From assembly GCA_030754235.1 (NCBI GenBank), contig JASMAS010000099.1:1-51594 (forward strand): a stretch of DNA of 51,594 nt, written 5' to 3'. Of the stretch, positions 49,726-51,594 are shown one piece after another. Source of the DNA: Litorilituus sp. Lineage in GTDB: Bacteria > Pseudomonadota > Gammaproteobacteria > Enterobacterales > Alteromonadaceae. The stretch's first letter is position 1, and each line of letters opens with the position of its first letter. Under the pieces are notes generated by a model that was not told the origin of the DNA, did not search any database, and saw only the letters and a list, made by a program, of their open reading frames with translations. Position numbers and translations under genes: made by a program.

Positions 49726-50517
49726 ATGAAAAACAAGCAAAATTTAGATAAATCAAATAGTAAAGGAATATATTTACTTCCTAACCTTTTAACAACCGCG
49801 GGGCTCTTTTCTGGCTTTTATGCTGTTGTATCTTCAATGAATGGTCATTTTGAGAGTGCGGCTGTTGCTATTTTTATTGCAATGATTTTTGATGGTTTAG
49901 ATGGTCGAGTTGCAAGAATGACAAATACGCAAAGTGCGTTTGGTGCAGAATATGACTCAATGGCTGATATGGTTTCATTTGGTATCGCTCCTGGCCTTGT
50001 TGCCTATAACTGGGCATTGTCGGATTTAGGTAAGTTTGGCTGGTTAGCTGCATTTATTTTTGTTGCAGCAGCAGCATTACGTTTAGCACGGTTTAACACA
50101 CAAGTTGGCATAGCAGACAAAAGATATTTTCAAGGACTTGCTAGTCCTGCTGCGGCAGGAGTTATAGCCAGTATTATATGGGTTGGTCATGAATATCAGT
50201 TAAAGGGTCAAGATTATGGTTACCTTATCGGCATTATCACTATTGTTAGTGGTTTATTGATGGTGAGTAACTTCAAATATAATAGTTTTAAAGAAGTAGA
50301 CTGGAAAGGAAAAGTCAACTTTATAGTTGTGCTACTTATTGTATTAATTTTTGTTGTAATTGCTTCAAGTCCAGCAGAGCTACTTATGGGCGTTTTCGTT
50401 CTTTACGCTTGTTCAGGACCTGTCACAACATTTAGATCTGTAAAAGAGATTAAATTAGAACATGTGGTTGGCGATAACAAAAGTAATGCTAACTATACTG
50501 AAGGTGACGAAAAATAG
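49726..50517 (+). CDS. pssA: CDP-diacylglycerol--serine O-phosphatidyltransferase
   Basis: Integral membrane enzyme that makes phosphatidylserine, the precursor of phosphatidylethanolamine. The 263-aa protein has about seven membrane helices and the complete CDP-alcohol phosphotransferase motif: Asp56, Asp59-Gly60, Ala63-Arg64, Gly73, Asp77 and Asp81 in FDGLDGRVARMTNTQSAFG and on. This is the membrane-bound type II enzyme, not the soluble phospholipase D-like PssA of E. coli. The C-terminal Lys/Asn-rich tail extends about 20 residues past the last helix. It precedes the IS remnant and the rRNA operon. Confidence 0.93.
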   Translation: MKNKQNLDKSNSKGIYLLPNLLTTAGLFSGFYAVVSSMNGHFESAAVAIFIAMIFDGLDGRVARMTNTQSAFGAEYDSMADMVSFGIAPGLVAYNWALSDLGKFGWLAAFIFVAAAALRLARFNTQVGIADKRYFQGLASPAAAGVIASIIWVGHEYQLKGQDYGYLIGIITIVSGLLMVSNFKYNSFKEVDWKGKVNFIVVLLIVLIFVVIASSPAELLMGVFVLYACSGPVTTFRSVKEIKLEHVVGDNKSNANYTEGDEK

Positions 50518-50598
50518 TTTTGAATCAAGTGTATTCATAATCAATTCTAGAGTCTCTAATGACCTTGTAACACCCATTGAGGTGAAACGTTTTATTAA

Positions 50599-50775
50599 TT
50601 ATGACGCAAAGCTTGAGTCGCTATCGCGTAGAGCATCTAAATCCACTTCACCATCTAAATCCACTTCACCATCTTTGGTTCGGGTGGTTTTTGATGAATA
50701 ATCGTTACGGTAATTATCTGTAGTAAAGAGTTCATGCCAGGAGTCGTTTAGGTACTTACGTAGCTCAGTATTCAT
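50599..50775 (-). CDS. Possible 58-aa hypothetical protein or gene fragment
   Basis: A frame from ATG (50775) to TAA with no clear ribosome-binding site. The start MNTELRKYLNDSWHELFTTD looks like real protein sequence, and the C-terminal half is acidic with a duplicated DGEVDL from an 18-bp tandem repeat. I do not recognise a family. It abuts the transposase fragment on the same strand, so it may be the end of a gene cut by the insertion or deletion rather than an intact one. Confidence 0.35.
   Translation of the reverse strand: MNTELRKYLNDSWHELFTTDNYRNDYSSKTTRTKDGEVDLDGEVDLDALRDSDSSFAS
50634..50674. repeat. 18-bp tandem repeat, 2.3 copies
   Basis: CATCTAAATCCACTTCAC occurs at 50634-50651 and 50652-50669, and a third partial copy follows (CATCT). 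The unit is a multiple of three and in the minus-strand frame adds DGEVDL per copy without breaking it, as expected of slippage inside a reading frame. Confidence 0.85.
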
Positions 50776-51040
50776 CGCAGCTTAACAAGCGGTTCACACT
50801 CACATGAGAAATACTATCAACCATTTTCATGGCAATAAAACCCGCTTTTTTCCTCTGCTTTGATAGGCAATCAGCACTTTCTTTTTCCCTTGTGTACCTC
50901 GACCACGCTTATCCTTGTGTTTACCGTCAACCAATGCATCATCAATGTAAATTAATCCACTTAATCTTAATGCTAAAATATTTCCCTTATCTGAACCAAG
51001 AAAATAAATTGCCCAAAACTATTTTATCAGTGAGATATCA
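50776..51040 (-). pseudogene. IS1595-family (ISXO2-like) transposase remnant
   Basis: On the minus strand the segment around 50870-50965 translates to LIYIDDALVDGKHKDKRGRG and TQGKKKVLIA, matching the DDE-transposase signature of the IS1595/ISXO2 group (consensus-like D-x-Y/L-V-G-G-K...KRGRG). A frame change near 50850 continues as KKAGFIAMKMVDSISHVSVNR before a stop. The N-terminal zinc-binding part and C-terminal catalytic part are missing, and no terminal inverted repeats were found. It is therefore a decayed fragment; its exact ends are uncertain. Confidence 0.6.
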
Positions 51041-51169
51041 CTGCCATGTTTGTTATTTTATGTGATGTATTAATAAACTGTAAAACAACGTGACACATTG
51101 GCTATTCAGCCTTAAATTGAAATAGTTGTTGGTTTTATGAGCATTCGCAAACTTTTCTGTAAAAAAAGC

Positions 51170-51197
51170 TTGCGTCATTTTAAAAGATCTCTACAAT
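51170..51197 (+). promoter_or_regulatory. rRNA operon promoter P1
   Basis: TTGCGT (51170-51175), a 16-bp spacer and TACAAT (51192-51197), followed by a GC-rich discriminator GCGCTCC. An A-tract upstream (about 51161-51167) could act as an UP element. The -10 and discriminator are nearly identical to those of the second promoter 182 bp downstream. Confidence 0.7.
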
Positions 51198-51351
51198 GCG
51201 CTCCAGTTCCAAGGGGTTCAGGCAAAAAGCCTAATCAACTGGACGTTTTGATAAGTTAACTCATTTGATTTAATCATTATAAGCTAACTTAACGTTTTAA
51301 AATCAAGTATTGAATGTTTAAAAAAAACTTTCAAAAAGATTTAAAAAAACG

Positions 51352-51379
51352 TTGACATCAAAACTTGGAAGCGTACAAT
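51352..51379 (+). promoter_or_regulatory. rRNA operon promoter P2
   Basis: TTGACA (51352-51357), a 16-bp spacer and TACAAT (51374-51379), a near-consensus sigma-70 promoter. The A/T-rich tract at about 51317-51350 is a good UP element, and the GC-rich discriminator GCGCATCC is typical of stringently controlled stable-RNA promoters. This is the most convincing promoter in the window. Confidence 0.88.
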
Positions 51380-51594
51380 GCGCATCCTGCTTCGGGGTAA
51401 CGGCAACGTAAACACCGAGCGATAAAGCGAGTAACGAATGCGATTACTGCTTAATTCTTTAACAATTAGTTATCATGCAATTTGTGTGGATACTCACATT
51501 AACGTACTTTTACCTAGCTACTTAGGTAGCAAAAAAACGCTTAATGATGATGTTCACATAAATAAATATTTATATACTTATATATGTAATGCTT
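51380..51594 (+). ncRNA. Leader of a ribosomal RNA operon (16S gene lies beyond the edge)
   Basis: The transcribed leader contains TTCTTTAACAATTAG at 51455-51469, matching boxA (TGYTCTTTAACAA) used in Nus-dependent antitermination, followed by CAATTTGTGTGGATACTCAC, which closely follows the leader just upstream of 16S rRNA in E. coli rrn operons. The start of 16S rRNA itself is not in the window. The pairing partner needed for RNase III processing lies outside. Confidence 0.82.
51453..51467 (+). promoter_or_regulatory. rrn boxA antitermination element
   Basis: AATTCTTTAACAATT matches the conserved boxA core CTTTAACAA recognised by NusB/NusE. It sits about 75 bases after the P2 -10 box, a normal place for a leader boxA. 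Confidence 0.8.

Larger units (their letters stand above)
50518..51594. other. Intergenic region with IS remnant and rRNA operon leader
   Basis: About 1.08 kb from the pssA stop to the window end. It contains a short minus-strand frame, a frameshifted IS1595-like transposase fragment, two tandem rRNA-type promoters and the leader of a ribosomal RNA operon. No complete protein gene is seen. Confidence 0.8.

Noticed and set aside
50634..50674. Possible CRISPR-like repeat
   Set aside because: Copies are directly adjacent with no spacers, only 2.3 units, and no cas genes are near.
50829..51065. 78-codon plus-strand frame downstream of pssA
   Set aside because: It runs antisense across the transposase remnant, whose minus-strand translation matches a known family.

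Overview
The window reads as chromosomal DNA from a marine gammaproteobacterium. AT-rich coding sequence, protein sequences and gene order point to Alteromonadales, most likely Colwelliaceae (Colwellia or Thalassotalea type); this is a judgement from recognised families and synteny, not a database result. Nearly all of the 51.6 kb is dense core-genome coding sequence, and no complete mobile element is visible.

Layout. 1-11.1 kb (+): cell shape and envelope run, mreB (5' end outside the window)-mreC-mreD-maf-rng-yhdP-nitrilase-tldD. 11.1-13.9 kb: an accessory interval with a minus-strand hemerythrin/degenerate-receiver protein, hairpins and about 0.9 kb of mostly non-coding, decayed-looking DNA. 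13.9-16.1 kb: divergent darP (yjgA) and pmbA, the latter the TldD partner. 16.2-25.7 kb (-): yrbG-kdsD-kdsC-lptC-lptA-lptB-rpoN-hpf-ptsN-rapZ-ptsO-mgtE in transcription order, covering Kdo synthesis, LPS export, sigma-54, ribosome hibernation and the nitrogen PTS. 26.0-31.1 kb (+): the divergent mlaFEDCB-ibaG-murA run for outer-membrane lipid asymmetry and peptidoglycan synthesis. 31.1-38.4 kb (+): putA (proline to glutamate) behind a 42-bp near-perfect palindrome, then an Lrp-family regulator, an HDOD protein and a sodium-coupled (NSS) transporter.

38.5-42.5 kb is the second accessory stretch: a COG1092-like methyltransferase, a signal-peptide-bearing small ATP-dependent DNA ligase (LigE type), a divergent membrane-anchored very basic protein, a 47-residue secreted peptide and two tandem FimT/GspH-like pseudopilins. 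An exported ligase, a polybasic membrane protein and minor pseudopilins side by side suggest extracellular DNA handling. This is the best candidate for an undescribed system here, but the link is an inference.

42.6-50.5 kb returns to core genes: nadE, glnB, bamD, rluD-pgeF-clpB and pssA. The last kilobase holds an IS1595-type transposase remnant, then two tandem strong promoters with GC-rich discriminators and a boxA-containing leader. This is the upstream region of an rRNA operon whose 16S gene should begin just past the right edge.

The blocks interlock around the envelope: MreBCD positions wall synthesis, MurA supplies its precursor, KdsCD and LptABC make and move LPS, YhdP and MlaBCDEF move phospholipids, BamD inserts outer-membrane proteins and PssA makes phospholipid. 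RpoN, PtsN, PtsO, RapZ and GlnB connect nitrogen status to regulation.
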